A DNA stretch of 5,897 bases. It comes from Rikenellaceae bacterium (GTDB lineage: Bacteria > Bacteroidota > Bacteroidia > Bacteroidales > UBA932). Shown in pieces: positions 5,270-5,897 of the stretch (the stretch's first letter is position 1; every line of letters starts with the position of its first letter). The DNA lies in contig DOVA01000064.1 in the NCBI GenBank assembly GCA_003520315.1, positions 1-5,897 of the forward strand, in the 5' to 3' direction. The notes below the pieces were generated by a model. It saw only the letters and a program-made list of their open reading frames with translations, did not search any database and was not told the DNA's origin. The position numbers and the translations under genes are program-made.

Positions 5270-5897
5270 ATGAATTACAAAAACATCCTAGATTTTAGTA
5301 ATAAAAATGTTTTGATTACAGGTGGGGCAGGGAGCCTAGGCTCTGAATTTGCTAGAGCTTTTGCTTCATGTGGAGCAAATATTATTATTTCTGATATTAA
5401 TGGAATAAAAGCATCTGAAATACTGGATGAGTGCCGGAGTTATGGTGTAAAAGCAAACTTTTTACCCTGCGATCTTAGAAGCGTTGACAGCATAAAAAAA
5501 ATGGTAAGCGATGCAATAAATTTGGAAGGAAAAATAGATATACTTTGCAACCATGCCGGATTCAATATTAGAAAACCAGCAGTAGAGTACACTGAAGAAG
5601 AATGGGACGCGCTGATGGAAGTAGATTTAAAAGCAATATTCTTTGTAGCTACTGAAGTTGGCAAACATATGATTTCAAACAGGGCCGGCAAAATAATTAA
5701 CACAGCATCTGTTTCTGCAGTAAGGGGACACAAGAATCTATCAATATATGCTTCTGCTAAGGGTGGTATTCTTCAACTAACTAAAGTTTTAGCGCATGAG
5801 TGGGCTGAGTATGAAGTTAATGTTAATGCAATTGGTCCTGGTTATTTTGTAACTCGTCAAACAAAAGAATACTTAAATGAACCAGAAACAAAAAAAT
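5270..5897 (+). CDS. Short-chain dehydrogenase/reductase, gluconate 5-dehydrogenase-like (3' end cut by window)
   Basis: 209 codons are visible and the frame is open to the edge; the family is usually about 250-260 residues, so some 45 are missing. It is an NAD(P)-dependent alcohol dehydrogenase with a Rossmann fold. The nucleotide-binding motif TGGAGSLG is at 17-24. D42 at the end of the second strand (IIISDIN) favours NAD over NADP. The catalytic residues are S147 (NTASVSA), Y160 and K164 (YASAK), followed by the NAIGPGYFVT motif (186-195). Two variant positions are visible: NHAG (94-97) instead of NNAG, and D119 (EVDLKAIF) where the tetrad asparagine usually sits. ATG at 5270 has a G-rich binding site 5 bases upstream. 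It lies 21 bases after the CoA-transferase beta stop, in the same operon. It probably oxidises a hydroxy acid to a keto acid that feeds the pathway. The substrate is unknown; the PGYF segment resembles gluconate 5-dehydrogenases, while context suggests a 3-hydroxy acid. Confidence 0.85.
   Translation, partial: MNYKNILDFSNKNVLITGGAGSLGSEFARAFASCGANIIISDINGIKASEILDECRSYGVKANFLPCDLRSVDSIKKMVSDAINLEGKIDILCNHAGFNIRKPAVEYTEEEWDALMEVDLKAIFFVATEVGKHMISNRAGKIINTASVSAVRGHKNLSIYASAKGGILQLTKVLAHEWAEYEVNVNAIGPGYFVTRQTKEYLNEPETKK

Noticed and set aside
5440..5733. Minus-strand open frame of 97 codons
   Set aside because: It is antisense to the short-chain dehydrogenase, which has all its catalytic motifs on the plus strand.

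Overview
The window looks like AT-rich DNA from an anaerobic bacterium, most likely a Firmicute of the Clostridia or Negativicutes type. This rests on strong purine-rich ribosome binding sites, long AT-rich spacers, the codon bias, and a clostridial-style acetoacetyl-CoA metabolism operon. The placement is inferred from gene content and style only.

Layout from left to right. Positions 1-351 (minus strand) hold the N-terminal part of a membrane-anchored protein, probably a sensor (histidine kinase or GGDEF type). It runs off the left edge. The first 26 bases of the window are a perfect inverted copy of bases 314-339, inside the same gene, so the left edge is probably a chimeric or hairpin assembly end and the last residues of this fragment should not be trusted. 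Positions 352-769 are non-coding. Positions 774-2345 are a complete IS1182-family insertion sequence with an intact 452-residue transposase on the minus strand, 11-bp perfect terminal inverted repeats, and CTAG at both edges (a probable 4-bp target duplication). Positions 2350-2679 are a very AT-rich leader holding candidate promoters and a nested dyad.

Positions 2680-5897 (plus strand) form a tight operon of a thiolase (TTG start), the two subunits of a family I 3-oxoacid CoA-transferase, and a short-chain dehydrogenase/reductase cut by the right edge. Gaps between the genes are 17, 2 and 21 bases, and no terminator is visible between them.

The operon has a readable logic. The dehydrogenase would oxidise a 3-hydroxy acid (or a related polyol acid) to a keto acid, the CoA-transferase would activate a 3-keto acid such as acetoacetate, and the thiolase would split acetoacetyl-CoA into two acetyl-CoA. 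The simplest reading is use of 3-hydroxybutyrate or acetoacetate. The dehydrogenase resembles gluconate 5-dehydrogenase-type enzymes more than classical 3-hydroxybutyrate dehydrogenases, which leaves room for a sugar-acid pathway in which acetoacetate is a by-product that is recycled. The insertion sequence sits in what was probably a shared intergenic region between the divergent sensor gene and the operon. I found no CRISPR array, RNA gene, phage gene or evidently new system.
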